Shown here piece after piece: positions 18,232-29,571 of a stretch of 64,000 nucleotides of DNA; position 1 is the first letter of the stretch; every line of letters begins with the position of its first letter. This DNA comes from an uncultured Bacteroidia bacterium. Its GTDB lineage: Bacteria > Bacteroidota > Bacteroidia > NS11-12g > UBA9320. Both the position numbers and the translations under genes were made by a program. The notes beneath the pieces are model-generated. The model was given only the letters and a program-made list of their open reading frames with translations, searched no databases and was not told the origin of the DNA. The DNA lies in assembly GCA_943787465.1 (NCBI GenBank), contig CALSMN010000008.1, positions 1 through 64,000 of the forward strand, given 5' to 3'.

Positions 18232-18250
18232 TTATTAAATAATTCGCGTT

Positions 18251-18290
18251 CGAAAGACCCCTGAAATCAGTGGGTCTTTCGGCGTTTTAT
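18251..18290 (+). terminator. Hairpin between rplL and rpoB
   Basis: CGAAAGACCC (18251-18260) pairs with GGGTCTTTCG (18272-18281), and CTGA/TCAG extends the stem inside the loop; GCGTTTTATT follows. Probably a partial terminator that lowers rpoBC relative to ribosomal proteins. Confidence 0.8.
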
Positions 18291-18329
18291 TAATTTTCTA
18301 TTCCATTAACACCAAAAAATAACAACACC

Positions 18330-21300
18330 TTGTCATCAAAATATAACGAAAGAATAAATTTTGGGAAAATCGCTAAAGTGATTGATTACCCAGATTTCTT
18401 GGATGTTCAGTTGAAATCTTTTCAAGAGTTTTTTCAACTTCAAACATCCTCGGAAGACCGAAAATTTGAAGGATTGTTCAAAGTTTTCAGTGAAAATTTC
18501 CCCATTACTGATACTCGTAACATTTTTGTTCTCGAATTTTTAGACTACTTTGTTGATCCACCTAGATACACAATTCAAGAATGTATCGAGCGAGGTCTAA
18601 CTTATGCTGTCCCTCTCAAAGCTAAATTAAAACTAAGCTGTAATGATGTTGAGCATGAGGATTTTGAAACGGTTGTTCAAGACGTTTATCTTGGTACACT
18701 TCCATATATGACTCCTACTGGATCATTTATCATTAATGGAGCTGAACGTGTTATTGTTTCTCAGTTACACCGTTCTCCGGGTGTATTTTTTGGTCAATCC
18801 TACCATACCAACGGTACTAAGCTATATTCTGCTAGAATCATTCCTTTTAAAGGAAGTTGGATCGAATTTGCTACAGATGTTAACAATGTCATGTATGCTT
18901 ATATTGACCGTAAGAAAAAATTCCCTGTTACAACATTGCTTAGAGCAATTGGATATGAAACAGACAAAGATATTCTAGACTTATTTGGTCTCGCTGAGGA
19001 CGTTAAAGTTACAAAGTCAGGACTTAAAAAAGTTTTAGGTAGAAGGTTGGCAGCTAGAGTATTACGTTCATGGATTGAAGATTTTGTGGATGAAGACACA
19101 GGGGAAGTAGTGTCAATTGAAAGAAATGAGGTTGTTATTGAACGTGACACAGTTCTTGAGGAAGATCACTTAGCTGAAATTCTGGAATCAGGTGTTAAAA
19201 CTATTATTTTAAGTAAAGAGAATGATGATAAAAATGATTTCCAAATTATTTTAAATACTCTTCAAAAGGATACATCTAACTCGGGCAAGGAAGCAGTAGA
19301 ACATATTTATCGTCAGTTACGTAATACAGATCCACCAGATGAAGAAACAGCTCGTGGTATTATCGAACGATTGTTCTTCTCCGATAAACGTTATGACTTA
19401 GGAGAAGTTGGAAGATACAGGATCAACAAAAAATTAGAATTAGACATCGATAGCAATATTCGAGTTCTAACAAATAGAGATATTATATCCATAATTCAGT
19501 ATTTAATTGAATTAGTAAACTCTAGAACTGATGTAGATGATATAGACCACTTAAGTAATAGAAGAGTTCGTACAGTTGGTGAACAATTATACAATCAATT
19601 TGGTGTGGGTCTTGCCCGTATGGCAAGAACTATACGTGAACGAATGAATATAAGAGATAATGAGGTATTTACACCAACTGATTTGGTGAATGCAAGAACT
19701 TTATCTTCAGTTATAAATTCATTTTTTGGAACCAACCAACTATCTCAATTTATGGATCAAACCAACCCATTGGCAGAGATAACCCACAAAAGAAGAATGT
19801 CTGCTCTTGGACCAGGAGGTTTGTCAAGAGAAAGAGCAGGATTTGAGGTAAGGGATGTTCACTACACTCATTATGGTCGATTATGTACTATCGAAACACC
19901 TGAGGGGCCAAATATTGGACTGATATCTTCATTATGTGTTCATGCAAAAATAAACAACTTAGGATTTATCGAAACTCCTTATCGAAAGGTTGAAAATGGA
20001 AGAGTAAAAGTAGAAGAAGATGTAATTTATTTGAGTGCAGAGGAAGAAGATGAACATATTATAGCTCAAGCGAATTCGCCATTTGATAAAAAAGGAAATT
20101 TATCCAATGATTTAATAAAAGCCAGATTTGAGGGTGATTTTCCTATCGAAGATAAAAATAAGATAGATTACATGGACGTAGCTCCAAATCAGATTGTATC
20201 TATTGCTGCATCGTTGATTCCATTCTTAGAACATGACGATGCTAACCGTGCATTGATGGGGTCTAACATGCAACGTCAAGCGGTGCCTATCATGAATCCA
20301 GAAGCTCCTATTGTAGGTACTGGTCTTGAAGCGCAAGTAGCTAAAGATTCAAGAACTCAATTACTATCAGAGGGTAATGGAGTGGTAGAGTATGTTGATG
20401 CAGATGAAATTAGAATAAAGTATGATTATACTGATGATGATATGCTTGCCAGTTTCATTGGAGATACTAAAACCTATTACTTAACTAAATTTAGAAGAAC
20501 AAACCAAAATATGGTTGTTAATCTAAGACCTATTGTAGAAAGAGGCGATAAAGTAGTTGAAGGGCAAGTCTTAAGTGAGGGGTATGGTACACAAGGAGGT
20601 GAATTAGCACTTGGTCGAAATCTCAAAGTAGCATTCATGCCTTGGCAGGGATATAACTTTGAAGATGCAATTGTAATTTCAGAAAAAGTAGTCAAAGATG
20701 ATTATTTTACATCTATACACATCACAGAACATGATGTAGAGGTTAGAGATACTAAACGCGGAATTGAAGAATTAACCAATGATATTCCTAATGTTAGTGA
20801 AGAAGCTACTAAAAATCTAGATGAAAATGGATTAATTCGCGTCGGTGCACTAATTAAAGAAGGAGATATTCTAATTGGTAAAATTACACCAAAAGGAGAA
20901 TCTGAACCTTCACCAGAGGAAAAATTACTTCGAGCAATTTTTGGAGATAAAGCAGGTGACGTAAAAGATGCATCCCTTAAAGCAACACCATCCAAAGAAG
21001 GTGTTGTTGTCGCCAAACAGCTATTTGTTCGACGTAAGAAAGATAGAGCCAACAAAGCAGATGATAAAACTAAATTGACAAAACTTGAAAAAGATCATCT
21101 GGATGAGTTGGATAAATTAAGAGCTATTTTACTGGATAAATTATATAAATTACTTTCGGGTAAAACCTCCGCAGGCGTTCAAAATGTATATTACGAAGAT
21201 GTCATTTCTAAAGGTACCAAATTTACGCTTAAAAACATAGCATCTATTGACTTTACCACTGTTTCATACAATAATTGGACATCTGATGATCATACAAACA

Positions 21301-22136
21301 CTCTGATTGGCAGAATATTAACCAATTATAAATCTAAATATACGGATATTTCCACCTCCTATAAAAGAGAACAGTTTACGATTAGTGTTGGAGACGAACT
21401 TCCAACGGGTATACTCAAACTTGCAAAAGTTTACGTTGCTAAAAAACGTAAATTAAAAGTAGGAGATAAGATGGCAGGTAGACATGGTAATAAGGGTATT
21501 GTTGCTAAAATAGTTCCAGAAGAAGATATGCCCTATCTTGAGGATGGAACACCTGTAGAAATTGTACTTAATCCTTTAGGTGTACCTTCTCGTATGAACT
21601 TGGGACAGATATATGAAACTGTATTAGGATGGGCTGGAAGCGAACTCGGTTTAAACTTTGGAACACCAATTTTTGATGGTGCATCTGAAGCAGAAATTGA
21701 TGAACAAATAGCGAAAGCTGGTCTTCCACAATTTGGGTCTGCTCAATTATACAATGGCCTCACAGGAGAAAAATTCCATCAAAAAACTACGGTTGGAATT
21801 ATGTACATGCTCAAACTTGGTCACATGGTAGATGATAAAATGCATTCTCGTTCTATTGGACCATACTCACTCATTACACAACAACCTCTGGGTGGTAAAG
21901 CACAATTTGGAGGTCAACGTTTTGGTGAAATGGAGGTATGGGCATTAGAAGCATTTGGCGCAGCTAATATACTCAGAGAGATACTTACCGTTAAGTCTGA
22001 CGATATAATAGGCAGAGCTAAGGCTTATGAAGCTATTGTTAAAGGAGAAAATATGGTTGAGCCAGGTCTTCCAGAATCATTTAACGTACTGTTACATGAA
22101 TTGAGAGGTTTAGGTATTGAATTAACTTTTGATTAA
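18330..22136 (+). CDS. rpoB: RNA polymerase beta subunit
   Basis: 1268 residues. Complete beta subunit with the rifampicin-pocket region ([37 protein letters not shown]), the [14 protein letters not shown] catalytic-side motif and the C-terminal [13 protein letters not shown]. The start is TTG 18330; no ATG precedes it in frame and [15 protein letters not shown] fits family N-termini. It is about 100 bases after the rplL hairpin and 21 bases before rpoC. Confidence 0.97.
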   Translation: MSSKYNERINFGKIAKVIDYPDFLDVQLKSFQEFFQLQTSSEDRKFEGLFKVFSENFPITDTRNIFVLEFLDYFVDPPRYTIQECIERGLTYAVPLKAKLKLSCNDVEHEDFETVVQDVYLGTLPYMTPTGSFIINGAERVIVSQLHRSPGVFFGQSYHTNGTKLYSARIIPFKGSWIEFATDVNNVMYAYIDRKKKFPVTTLLRAIGYETDKDILDLFGLAEDVKVTKSGLKKVLGRRLAARVLRSWIEDFVDEDTGEVVSIERNEVVIERDTVLEEDHLAEILESGVKTIILSKENDDKNDFQIILNTLQKDTSNSGKEAVEHIYRQLRNTDPPDEETARGIIERLFFSDKRYDLGEVGRYRINKKLELDIDSNIRVLTNRDIISIIQYLIELVNSRTDVDDIDHLSNRRVRTVGEQLYNQFGVGLARMARTIRERMNIRDNEVFTPTDLVNARTLSSVINSFFGTNQLSQFMDQTNPLAEITHKRRMSALGPGGLSRERAGFEVRDVHYTHYGRLCTIETPEGPNIGLISSLCVHAKINNLGFIETPYRKVENGRVKVEEDVIYLSAEEEDEHIIAQANSPFDKKGNLSNDLIKARFEGDFPIEDKNKIDYMDVAPNQIVSIAASLIPFLEHDDANRALMGSNMQRQAVPIMNPEAPIVGTGLEAQVAKDSRTQLLSEGNGVVEYVDADEIRIKYDYTDDDMLASFIGDTKTYYLTKFRRTNQNMVVNLRPIVERGDKVVEGQVLSEGYGTQGGELALGRNLKVAFMPWQGYNFEDAIVISEKVVKDDYFTSIHITEHDVEVRDTKRGIEELTNDIPNVSEEATKNLDENGLIRVGALIKEGDILIGKITPKGESEPSPEEKLLRAIFGDKAGDVKDASLKATPSKEGVVVAKQLFVRRKKDRANKADDKTKLTKLEKDHLDELDKLRAILLDKLYKLLSGKTSAGVQNVYYEDVISKGTKFTLKNIASIDFTTVSYNNWTSDDHTNTLIGRILTNYKSKYTDISTSYKREQFTISVGDELPTGILKLAKVYVAKKRKLKVGDKMAGRHGNKGIVAKIVPEEDMPYLEDGTPVEIVLNPLGVPSRMNLGQIYETVLGWAGSELGLNFGTPIFDGASEAEIDEQIAKAGLPQFGSAQLYNGLTGEKFHQKTTVGIMYMLKLGHMVDDKMHSRSIGPYSLITQQPLGGKAQFGGQRFGEMEVWALEAFGAANILREILTVKSDDIIGRAKAYEAIVKGENMVEPGLPESFNVLLHELRGLGIELTFD

Positions 22137-22157
22137 AATTATAAAGATTAGAAAATA

Positions 22158-25100
22158 ATGTCAAATAAAAAAGATATAAAAATTAAGTCTAATTTTAAGA
22201 AACTTAGAATAGGTTTATCCTCACCTGAAGTTGTTTTACAACGTTCATTTGGTGAAGTCACCAAACCTGAAACTATCAATTACAGATCATACAAACCAGA
22301 GATGGGTGGTTTGTTCTGTGAGAGAATATTTGGACCTGTTAAGGATTACGAATGTCATTGTGGAAAGTATAAGAGAATTAGATATAAAGGAATAGTATGT
22401 GATCGTTGTGGGGTTGAAGTTACTGAGAAAAAAGTACGTAGAGAGCGGATGGGTCATATTGAGCTCGTAGTACCTATCGTTCACATTTGGTACTTTAAAT
22501 CATTACCCAATAAAATTGGTTATTTAATCGGTCTTCCTTCTAAAAAATTAGAAATGATTGTTTACTATGAGAGATACATTGTAATTCAATCAGGAATTAA
22601 GGAAGCAGACGGAGTGAACTACCTTGATTTCTTAACTGAAGAAGAATATCTTGACATTCTAGATTCATTACCAAAAGAAAATCAATATTTAGATGATAAT
22701 GACCCTAATAAATTTATCGCCAAAATGGGTGGTGAAGCTATTTGGGATTTGTTAGCTAGACTCGATTTAGATGATTTATCATTTAGTTTAAGACATCAAG
22801 CAGCAAATGAAACTTCTCAGCAACGTAAAAATGAGGCACTTAAAAGACTAAATGTTATCGAAAGTTTCAGAGCATCAACCAAAACGGGTGAAAATAGACC
22901 GGAGTGGATGATTCTTAAAATGCTTCCGGTTATTCCACCTGAGCTTAGACCTCTTGTTCCACTGGATGGGGGAAGATTTGCTACCTCAGATTTAAATGAT
23001 TTATATAGACGAGTAATTATTAGAAATAACCGTCTAAAACGATTAATGGAAATTAAAGCTCCTGAAGTAATTCTTAGAAATGAGAAACGAATGCTTCAAG
23101 AGGCAGTAGATTCTTTATTAGACAATACGCGAAGAGCTAATGCTGTAAAAGCTACAGGAAATAGACCGCTTAAATCATTGAGTGATATGCTTAAGGGTAA
23201 GCAAGGTCGTTTCCGTCAAAATTTATTAGGTAAGCGTGTGGATTATTCTGGTCGTTCAGTCATTGTGGTTGGACCGAACTTAAAACTTCATGAGTGTGGT
23301 TTACCTAAAGGAATGGCTGCAGAGCTATTCAAGCCATTCATTATCAGAAAGTTGATTGAGCGTGGAATCGTAAAAACAGTTAAATCTGCTAAGAAAATTG
23401 TAGATAAAAAAGAACCAGTTATTTGGGAAATTTTGGAGAATATTTTAAAAGGTCATCCGATTCTTTTAAATCGTGCTCCAACGCTTCACAGATTGGGTAT
23501 TCAAGCTTTCCAACCTAAATTAGTTGAAGGTAAAGCTATTCGTTTACACCCACTTGTTTGTACAGGATTTAACGCAGATTTTGATGGTGACCAAATGGCT
23601 GTTCACGTACCATTAGGTAACGCAGCAGTATTGGAAGCTCAAATTCTAATGTTAGCTTCTCATAACATTCTTAATCCAGCCAATGGTGCTCCCATTGCCG
23701 TACCTTCTCAAGATATGGTTTTAGGTCTATACTATATGACCAAAATGAGAAGATCTACTAAAAATGAGTCCGTAAAGGGAGAAGGACTGACTTTTTACAG
23801 TTTTGAAGAGGTTGAAATTGCTTACAATGAAGGTAAAGCTGATCTAAATGCAGTAATCAATGTTAGAACCGGTGTAAAAGAAGATGGTCAAATTGTCCAA
23901 AAAATAATTGAAACTTCTGTTGGAAGAGTGATCTTCAATAAGAATGTTCCGGAAAAAATTGGATTTATTAATACGTTACTTACCAAAAAATCTTTACGAG
24001 ATATTATTGGGGAGATGATAAAAGAAGTAGGGGTTGCCGCAACTGCAAAATTCCTAGACGAAATCAAGAGCTTAGGTTTTTACTATGCATTTAGAGGAGG
24101 TCTTTCTTTCAATATTTCTCACGTCTTAGTTCCTTCTGCTAAAGAAGAACTTGTTGAATCTGCTCGCAAGGAAGTAGAGGAAATTACTTTCAATTATGAA
24201 AATGGTTTCATTACCAACAATGAGCGATACAATCAGGTTATTGATATCTGGACAAGAATTAATTCAAAAGTAGCAGATGCTCTATTGCACGATATCGCTA
24301 CTGATGATCAAGGATTCAATCCAATATATATGATGCTTGATTCTGGAGCAAGGGGTTCCAAAGAACAAATTCGTCAGTTAGGTGGAATGAGGGGATTGAT
24401 GGCTAAGCCACAGAAAAAATTAGGTACTGGAGGGACAGGTGAAATTATCGAAAATCCAATTCTCTCTAATTTTAGAGAAGGGCTTTCAATTTTGGAATAT
24501 TTCATTTCAACTCACGGTGCTCGAAAAGGTCTGGCGGATACGGCACTTAAAACTGCAGATGCTGGTTATTTGACCAGAAGGCTTCATGATGTAGCACAAG
24601 ATGTTGTAGTATCTATTGAAGATTGTAACACTTTAAGAGGATTTGAAGTTCGCACATTAAAAGAGAACGATGAGGTAATTGATAGTCTTTTTGATCGTAT
24701 TGTAGGTAGAGTTTCTTTACTAGACATTCATCACCCAGAAACAGATGAAATTATTGTAAAAGCTGGTCAAGAAATTAATGAAGATAATGCCAAAATTGTT
24801 GAAGAAGCAGGAATTGAATCAGTAGAAATTAGATCTGTGATGACTTGTGAGTCAAAACAAGGGGTATGTGCCAAATGCTATGGTAGAAATTTAGCTACTG
24901 GAAGACCTGTGCAAGCAGGAGAGGCAGTGGGTGTAATTGCTGCTCAATCCATTGGTGAGCCTGGCACACAGCTTACATTAAGAACTTTCCACGTGGGGGG
25001 TACTGCTTCTAACATAGCTCAAGATTCTCAGTTAATTTCTAAATATAATTCTGTTGTTGAGTTCGATGAAGTTAAAACGGTTCCTGGTAAAGATCAAAAT

Positions 25101-26477
25101 GGGAATGATGTTGGAATTGTTGTTGGAAGATCTGGTGAAATTAAATTATTAGATTCGAAAACGAAAGAAGTCCTAATTATTAATAATATTCCCTACGGTT
25201 CTTTCTTGTATGTTGATGAAAAACAAAAATTGAAGAAAGGTGATAAAATCTGTTCTTGGGATCCGTATAATGCAGTTATTTTATCAGATTTAGATGGTAA
25301 AGTAGAATTTGTTGATCTCAAAGAAGGAGTCTCTTTCACTGTTGAGATGGATGAGGCAACTGGATACAAAGAAAAAGTAATTACTGATTCTAGAGATAAG
25401 AAAATCAATCCGGCCATTCATATCATTGGGAAAAAAGGTGAAATCTTAAAAGAACTGAACGTTCCGGTAGGTGCCCACCTTTCTGTTGAAGATGGGGCGA
25501 AGGTGAAAGGCGGTACTATAATTGCCAAAATCCCTCGTGTTGTTGGTAAAACAAGTGATATTACGGGAGGTTTACCTAGGGTAACTGAACTTTTTGAAGC
25601 TCGTAACCCATCTAATCCTGCAGTTGTTTCAGAGATTGATGGTGTAGTTACTTATGGTGGTATCAAACGAGGTAACCGTGAGATAACAATTCAATCTAAA
25701 GAAGGAATTGGAAAGAAATATTTAATTTCTTTATCAAAACATATCTTAGTTCAAGATGGTGATTTTGTTAGAGCCGGAACTCCTTTGTCTGATGGTTCGA
25801 TTACACCACAAGATATTCTATCAATTGAAGGTATTTCTGCAGTTCAAAACTATATTGTTAATGGTATCCAAGAAGTATATAGACTTCAAGGGGTGAAAAT
25901 TAATGATAAGCATATTGAAGTAATCATCAAACAAATGATGCAAAAAGTAGCAGTTATTGAATCTGGAGATACAATGTTCCTTGAAGGTTCAGCCGTGGAT
26001 AAAATTGTATTCAAAGAGGAAAATGATTTACTTTATGACAAGCGTGTTGTAACAGATCCAGGGGATTCAAATGAAGTGAAAGCGGGAGAGATTCTTACGT
26101 TGAGAAGATTGAGAGATTTAAACTCATCACTAAAACGTAAAGACATGAAAGTAATTGAGGTTAGAGAAGCTCTTACAGCTACATCTGGTCCATTATTACA
26201 GGGGATTACTAAGGCTTCTCTTGGCACTCACAGTTTTATGTCTGCTGCATCCTTCCAAGAAACAACTAAAGTTCTAAATGAAGCTGCAATTGCAGGTAAA
26301 GTTGACGATATGCTCGGTCTTAAAGAAAATGTAATTGTAGGGCACCTTATTCCTGCAGGTACTGGACTAAGAGCATACGAAAATTTAGTAGTAGGTTCTC
26401 AAGAAGAATATGATATGTTAAAAGCTGCCAAAAATGAAGCTTCTACAGAAGAAGAGTCAGTCGAAGTAGTATCATAA
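22158..26477 (+). CDS. rpoC: RNA polymerase beta' subunit
   Basis: 1439 residues. The N-terminal zinc finger is visible ([20 protein letters not shown]), the catalytic [12 protein letters not shown] motif carries the three Asp that hold Mg2+, and the second zinc site is [13 protein letters not shown]. The bridge helix and trigger-loop regions ([19 protein letters not shown]) are intact. It ends 25 bases before a strong terminator. Confidence 0.98.
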   Translation: MSNKKDIKIKSNFKKLRIGLSSPEVVLQRSFGEVTKPETINYRSYKPEMGGLFCERIFGPVKDYECHCGKYKRIRYKGIVCDRCGVEVTEKKVRRERMGHIELVVPIVHIWYFKSLPNKIGYLIGLPSKKLEMIVYYERYIVIQSGIKEADGVNYLDFLTEEEYLDILDSLPKENQYLDDNDPNKFIAKMGGEAIWDLLARLDLDDLSFSLRHQAANETSQQRKNEALKRLNVIESFRASTKTGENRPEWMILKMLPVIPPELRPLVPLDGGRFATSDLNDLYRRVIIRNNRLKRLMEIKAPEVILRNEKRMLQEAVDSLLDNTRRANAVKATGNRPLKSLSDMLKGKQGRFRQNLLGKRVDYSGRSVIVVGPNLKLHECGLPKGMAAELFKPFIIRKLIERGIVKTVKSAKKIVDKKEPVIWEILENILKGHPILLNRAPTLHRLGIQAFQPKLVEGKAIRLHPLVCTGFNADFDGDQMAVHVPLGNAAVLEAQILMLASHNILNPANGAPIAVPSQDMVLGLYYMTKMRRSTKNESVKGEGLTFYSFEEVEIAYNEGKADLNAVINVRTGVKEDGQIVQKIIETSVGRVIFNKNVPEKIGFINTLLTKKSLRDIIGEMIKEVGVAATAKFLDEIKSLGFYYAFRGGLSFNISHVLVPSAKEELVESARKEVEEITFNYENGFITNNERYNQVIDIWTRINSKVADALLHDIATDDQGFNPIYMMLDSGARGSKEQIRQLGGMRGLMAKPQKKLGTGGTGEIIENPILSNFREGLSILEYFISTHGARKGLADTALKTADAGYLTRRLHDVAQDVVVSIEDCNTLRGFEVRTLKENDEVIDSLFDRIVGRVSLLDIHHPETDEIIVKAGQEINEDNAKIVEEAGIESVEIRSVMTCESKQGVCAKCYGRNLATGRPVQAGEAVGVIAAQSIGEPGTQLTLRTFHVGGTASNIAQDSQLISKYNSVVEFDEVKTVPGKDQNGNDVGIVVGRSGEIKLLDSKTKEVLIINNIPYGSFLYVDEKQKLKKGDKICSWDPYNAVILSDLDGKVEFVDLKEGVSFTVEMDEATGYKEKVITDSRDKKINPAIHIIGKKGEILKELNVPVGAHLSVEDGAKVKGGTIIAKIPRVVGKTSDITGGLPRVTELFEARNPSNPAVVSEIDGVVTYGGIKRGNREITIQSKEGIGKKYLISLSKHILVQDGDFVRAGTPLSDGSITPQDILSIEGISAVQNYIVNGIQEVYRLQGVKINDKHIEVIIKQMMQKVAVIESGDTMFLEGSAVDKIVFKEENDLLYDKRVVTDPGDSNEVKAGEILTLRRLRDLNSSLKRKDMKVIEVREALTATSGPLLQGITKASLGTHSFMSAASFQETTKVLNEAAIAGKVDDMLGLKENVIVGHLIPAGTGLRAYENLVVGSQEEYDMLKAAKNEASTEEESVEVVS

Positions 26478-26501
26478 TATCATTCAAATAGTTAAGACTT
26501 A

Positions 26502-26530
26502 GGGGTAGCATAAATGTTACCCCTTTTTTA
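26502..26530 (+). terminator. Intrinsic terminator after rpoC
   Basis: GGGGTA (26502-26507) pairs with TACCCC (26518-26523), strengthened by CAT/ATG inside, then a T6 run. It ends the rplKAJL-rpoBC transcription unit. Confidence 0.85.
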
Positions 26531-26578
26531 TTTTTTTCTATTAAGCAATTATTAAAAAAAAATATGTTGATTTGAGGT

Positions 26579-26893
26579 ATGAAAGAACAAAAACAAGGGA
26601 ACCAAATTGATATTGAGTTATCGGAAGATGTAGCAGAGGGTATTTATAGTAATTTAGCTATAATTTCTCATTCAAATTCAGAATTCGTAATTGACTTTAT
26701 TCGTATGTTGCCAGGCACTCCTAAAGCCAAAGTGAAAAGTAGAATTATACTCAGCCCTCAACATGCCAAAAGACTGAGAGCTGCTCTAACGGATAATATA
26801 GATAAATTCGAAGCTAATTTCGGAAATATAGAAATGCAAGAAAGCACACCTCAATTTCCGCCAATGAATTTTGGTCCTACTGGCGAAGCATAG
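26579..26893 (+). CDS. DUF3467 family protein
   Basis: 104 residues. Matches DUF3467 by the pattern YSNLAIISHSNSEFVIDFIRMLPG followed by SRIILSPQHAKRLRAALTDNI and a Pro-rich tail. Cytoplasmic by lack of signal or TM. Function not known; it commonly follows rpoC in Bacteroidota. It has its own transcription after the rpoC terminator. Confidence 0.85.
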   Translation: MKEQKQGNQIDIELSEDVAEGIYSNLAIISHSNSEFVIDFIRMLPGTPKAKVKSRIILSPQHAKRLRAALTDNIDKFEANFGNIEMQESTPQFPPMNFGPTGEA

Positions 26894-26896
26894 ACC

Positions 26897-27442
26897 CTAC
26901 TGAATAGCTAATGTTTTAGATAATTTATTGTATTCGGGTTCGATCTCGTAAAATGACTTTTTTATGTCTTTTGATCTTGAAATTAATTCATCGATATCTG
27001 TTCTTTCTTTCCTAATGTATTGTTTGAATTCTTCAGTACTAATCGTCTTATTTTGTATATCAAGCATCAAGTTATCAAGCTGTTTTTTGAGTTCATTTTG
27101 TTCTTTCATACAGAAGTCATGTTCTTTTATTTGTTTTGAATATATTTTTCTAATGACTTTATATCTCCCTAATTGGAGTCCAAGTTCATTGTCAATTTCT
27201 TCAGTGTATTCATTCGTATAAAATTTTAAAACAGTATTTATTTCAGTAATTCTTAATTGAAATAAATTGACATCAATGTTCAATCTATCGGTGTTGCTGT
27301 CTAATTTTTCCTGTAATTTTATAAGAGCATTTTCGGCTTTAAAATTATGGTTTGAGCATTTGACAAAGGAAATAATGATACCAATTAAACATAAAATAAA
27401 TAACAGTTTGGTATTCTCTAAATAGCTTCTAAATTTGAACAT
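26897..27442 (-). CDS. Membrane-anchored coiled-coil protein, unknown function
   Basis: 181 residues, not recognised. One N-terminal TM helix (about 13-27, LLFILCLIGIIISFV) is followed by a charged, Lys/Glu-rich helical region of about 150 residues with heptad-like spacing (ENALIKLQEKLDSN ... QNELKKQLDNLMLDI). The Cys after VK at about 29 has a poor lipobox, so a TM anchor is more likely than a lipoprotein. Its ATG (27442) overlaps the divergent chrA start region by 8 bases. It ends 3 bases from the convergent DUF3467 gene. Confidence 0.6.
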   Translation of the reverse strand: MFKFRSYLENTKLLFILCLIGIIISFVKCSNHNFKAENALIKLQEKLDSNTDRLNIDVNLFQLRITEINTVLKFYTNEYTEEIDNELGLQLGRYKVIRKIYSKQIKEHDFCMKEQNELKKQLDNLMLDIQNKTISTEEFKQYIRKERTDIDELISRSKDIKKSFYEIEPEYNKLSKTLAIQ

Positions 27443-28724
27443 TGTGGCAAATAAAACGACTAAAAGTTTAAAAAAGATAAAAGCATATATCTTTTTAAAA
27501 GATGTATTCCTTATTGCTATATCAGCGTATGGTGGTCCATCGATGCATCTTGCTCTATACCAAAAACGTTTAGTTGAAGAAAAAAAATATTTAACTACAA
27601 CCGATTTACTTGAGTTGTATTCACTAGCTCAGATGCTTCCTGGTCCTTCTTCAACCCAGACTTTAGTGAGTATCGGTTATAAGTTTGGGGGCCCATTCCT
27701 GGCATTTTTAACACTCCTAATATGGGTTTTTCCTGCTTTTCTATTACTCACGGTTTGTGCTATTTTCATAGGCTTATTTCAAGATTCAGCATTAAATTAT
27801 CTCAGGTTTGTAACTCCTGTAGCTGTTGCTTTTATACTGATAGCAGGTATTAATATGATAAAAAAATCAATTGACTCAAAACAAGGTTATTTTCTAGCGT
27901 CAATGGCTTTTGTTGTTGCGGCTTTATTGAGGCATCCATTGGATACGATTATTAATATGAAAACACCATGGATATTCCCAATCGTACTAGTATTAGGAGG
28001 TATAATATCTTATATAGGGCATCGCGAAATTTTACCTAAACATGAACCAATTAAAGTACAAATACCATGGAAATTTTTGGTTGCTTTCATTGGTATTTTT
28101 GTGAGTGCTGGTATTTTTGGTAATCTATATTCCAATCCATTTGTCTTGCTTTTTGAGAATAGTTATCGTTTTGGAAGTTTAGTTTTCGGTGGTGGAAATG
28201 TATTAATTCCCATGATGCTTGAACAGTATGTTAATCATGCTGGTTATATGACTTCTGAGCAGTTTATTAATGGGGTTGGATTAGTTCAAGCCATACCCGG
28301 ACCGGTATTCACTATTTCAAGTTATACGGGTGCTACAGCGATGCAAAATGCTAATTTAGTAAGCCAAATTTTTGGATCAATTTCAAGTACTATTGGTATT
28401 TTCCTTCCAGGAGCATTGCTTATTTTTTTTATTTATCCAATTTGGAAGCAAATAAAGTCTCATCCTATTATCGTTAAAGCTCTCCCTGGAGTCATTGCTG
28501 CATCTTGTGGGTTAGTTCTTGCTGCTGCTTATCTCATGTTTCTGCCTGTAGGTTTCAATTGGGTAGAGGAAGGGAGTTTTTATTACACCAATTTAGATAC
28601 ACATCATCTTGTTAATATAGTTCCTATACTCATTATCATCATAACTTCACTGTTACTTCTTAAAACAAAAATAAAGTCGCCTTGGTATATTATAGTAGCA
28701 ATACTTGCTGGTATTTTTCTATAA
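27435..28724 (+). CDS. chrA: Chromate transporter family protein (two-CHR-domain ChrA)
   Basis: 429 residues, long-chain form with two fused CHR halves. Half one has AYGGPSMHLALYQKRLVEEK and AQMLPGPSSTQT; half two has FGGGNVLIPMMLEQYVNHAG and GLVQAIPGPVFTISSYTG. There are about 10-12 membrane segments. The family exports chromate (with sulfate-like substrates possible). The start is TTG 27435 or, more modestly, GTG 27444; both lie on or beside the divergent neighbour's ATG. No other metal-resistance genes are nearby, so the substrate is uncertain. Confidence 0.88.
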   Translation: MNIVANKTTKSLKKIKAYIFLKDVFLIAISAYGGPSMHLALYQKRLVEEKKYLTTTDLLELYSLAQMLPGPSSTQTLVSIGYKFGGPFLAFLTLLIWVFPAFLLLTVCAIFIGLFQDSALNYLRFVTPVAVAFILIAGINMIKKSIDSKQGYFLASMAFVVAALLRHPLDTIINMKTPWIFPIVLVLGGIISYIGHREILPKHEPIKVQIPWKFLVAFIGIFVSAGIFGNLYSNPFVLLFENSYRFGSLVFGGGNVLIPMMLEQYVNHAGYMTSEQFINGVGLVQAIPGPVFTISSYTGATAMQNANLVSQIFGSISSTIGIFLPGALLIFFIYPIWKQIKSHPIIVKALPGVIAASCGLVLAAAYLMFLPVGFNWVEEGSFYYTNLDTHHLVNIVPILIIIITSLLLLKTKIKSPWYIIVAILAGIFL

Positions 28725-28732
28725 AGTAAAAA

Positions 28733-29500
28733 TCAGTATTTCATGATTTTTTTTGTAAAGGTCTTATTACTGCTATCAGTTGTTCTTAATATGTAAAGTC
28801 CGGATGTTAAAAAGGATAAGTTTAAATTTGTTTCATAACCTTGCATAATCATTTTACCATTAAGATCGGTAAGTATGTAATTAACAGGACTTTCTGCTAA
28901 TGTTATAAGACTCTGAGTAGGATTAGGGTAATAAGTAATATTTTCAGGTGATTCTCCTTGGTTAACATCACCAATGGTTACATTATCGAAGTAGATAATA
29001 TTTTCTTTAGTTCTATTTCTAAAATCTGGGAAAATAACAATTTGATCATAGGTTATTCCAATTCTTGAACTAAAGTCAAATTCTAATTTTTCCCATTCAT
29101 TTATTTTTGTGTTTGTAATTTTAATTTCTCCCAAGGAGGCATTAGATGTTTCCACAAGTTTGATACCGATAGGGCTTCTAACTGATTTATATACCATAAT
29201 AGTGATGATTGGATTTTCCGGATCAATTATAAATGATCCAATATCTGATTGATGTAGGCTTTCACATCCTGCAAATGGAGCACCTTGAGCCCTAGCTGTA
29301 AATTTGGCCACCTTTTCACTTCTATTGATGTCATCGGGGAATGGATTTTCGATAATTTCTAAAGGTGGATTATTATCATTTTCAAAGGTTCTCCAAGACC
29401 AATCTGCACCAAAACCATCGGATTCAAAATTGACAGGAACATTTTGAGCTTCTATCATTAATGGAATCATTAAGTAGAAAATTATGGATATTTTTTTCAT
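28733..29500 (-). CDS. Secreted T9SS cargo protein, putative carbohydrate-binding
   Basis: About 255 residues from ATG 29500; an upstream TTG at 29530 would add a non-signal extension. Signal peptide MKKISIIFYLMIPLMIEAQ. The middle is a beta-rich jelly-roll-like region (NFESDGFGADWSWRTFENDN ... IIYFDNVTIGD) of the kind found in glycan-binding modules. The C-terminus is a T9SS type A sorting domain (ITYYPNPTQSLITL ... ILRTTDSSNKTFTKKIMKY). It lies last in the SusC2-SusD2 operon, so it is probably a surface glycan-binding protein. No catalytic residues recognised. Confidence 0.72.
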   Translation of the reverse strand: MKKISIIFYLMIPLMIEAQNVPVNFESDGFGADWSWRTFENDNNPPLEIIENPFPDDINRSEKVAKFTARAQGAPFAGCESLHQSDIGSFIIDPENPIITIMVYKSVRSPIGIKLVETSNASLGEIKITNTKINEWEKLEFDFSSRIGITYDQIVIFPDFRNRTKENIIYFDNVTIGDVNQGESPENITYYPNPTQSLITLAESPVNYILTDLNGKMIMQGYETNLNLSFLTSGLYILRTTDSSNKTFTKKIMKY

Positions 29501-29515
29501 GAATTTTTTAAATAA

Positions 29516-29549
29516 ATAAGGGGATATCAATATAACGAAATCCCCTTAT
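29516..29549 (-). terminator. Hairpin between susD and downstream cargo gene
   Basis: ATAAGGGGAT pairs with ATCCCCTTAT around a 14-base loop, then T-rich sequence on the minus strand. It lies between susD and the T9SS cargo gene and probably attenuates transcription into the latter. Confidence 0.6.
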
Positions 29550-29571
29550 TATTAATTAAATAATAATTAAT

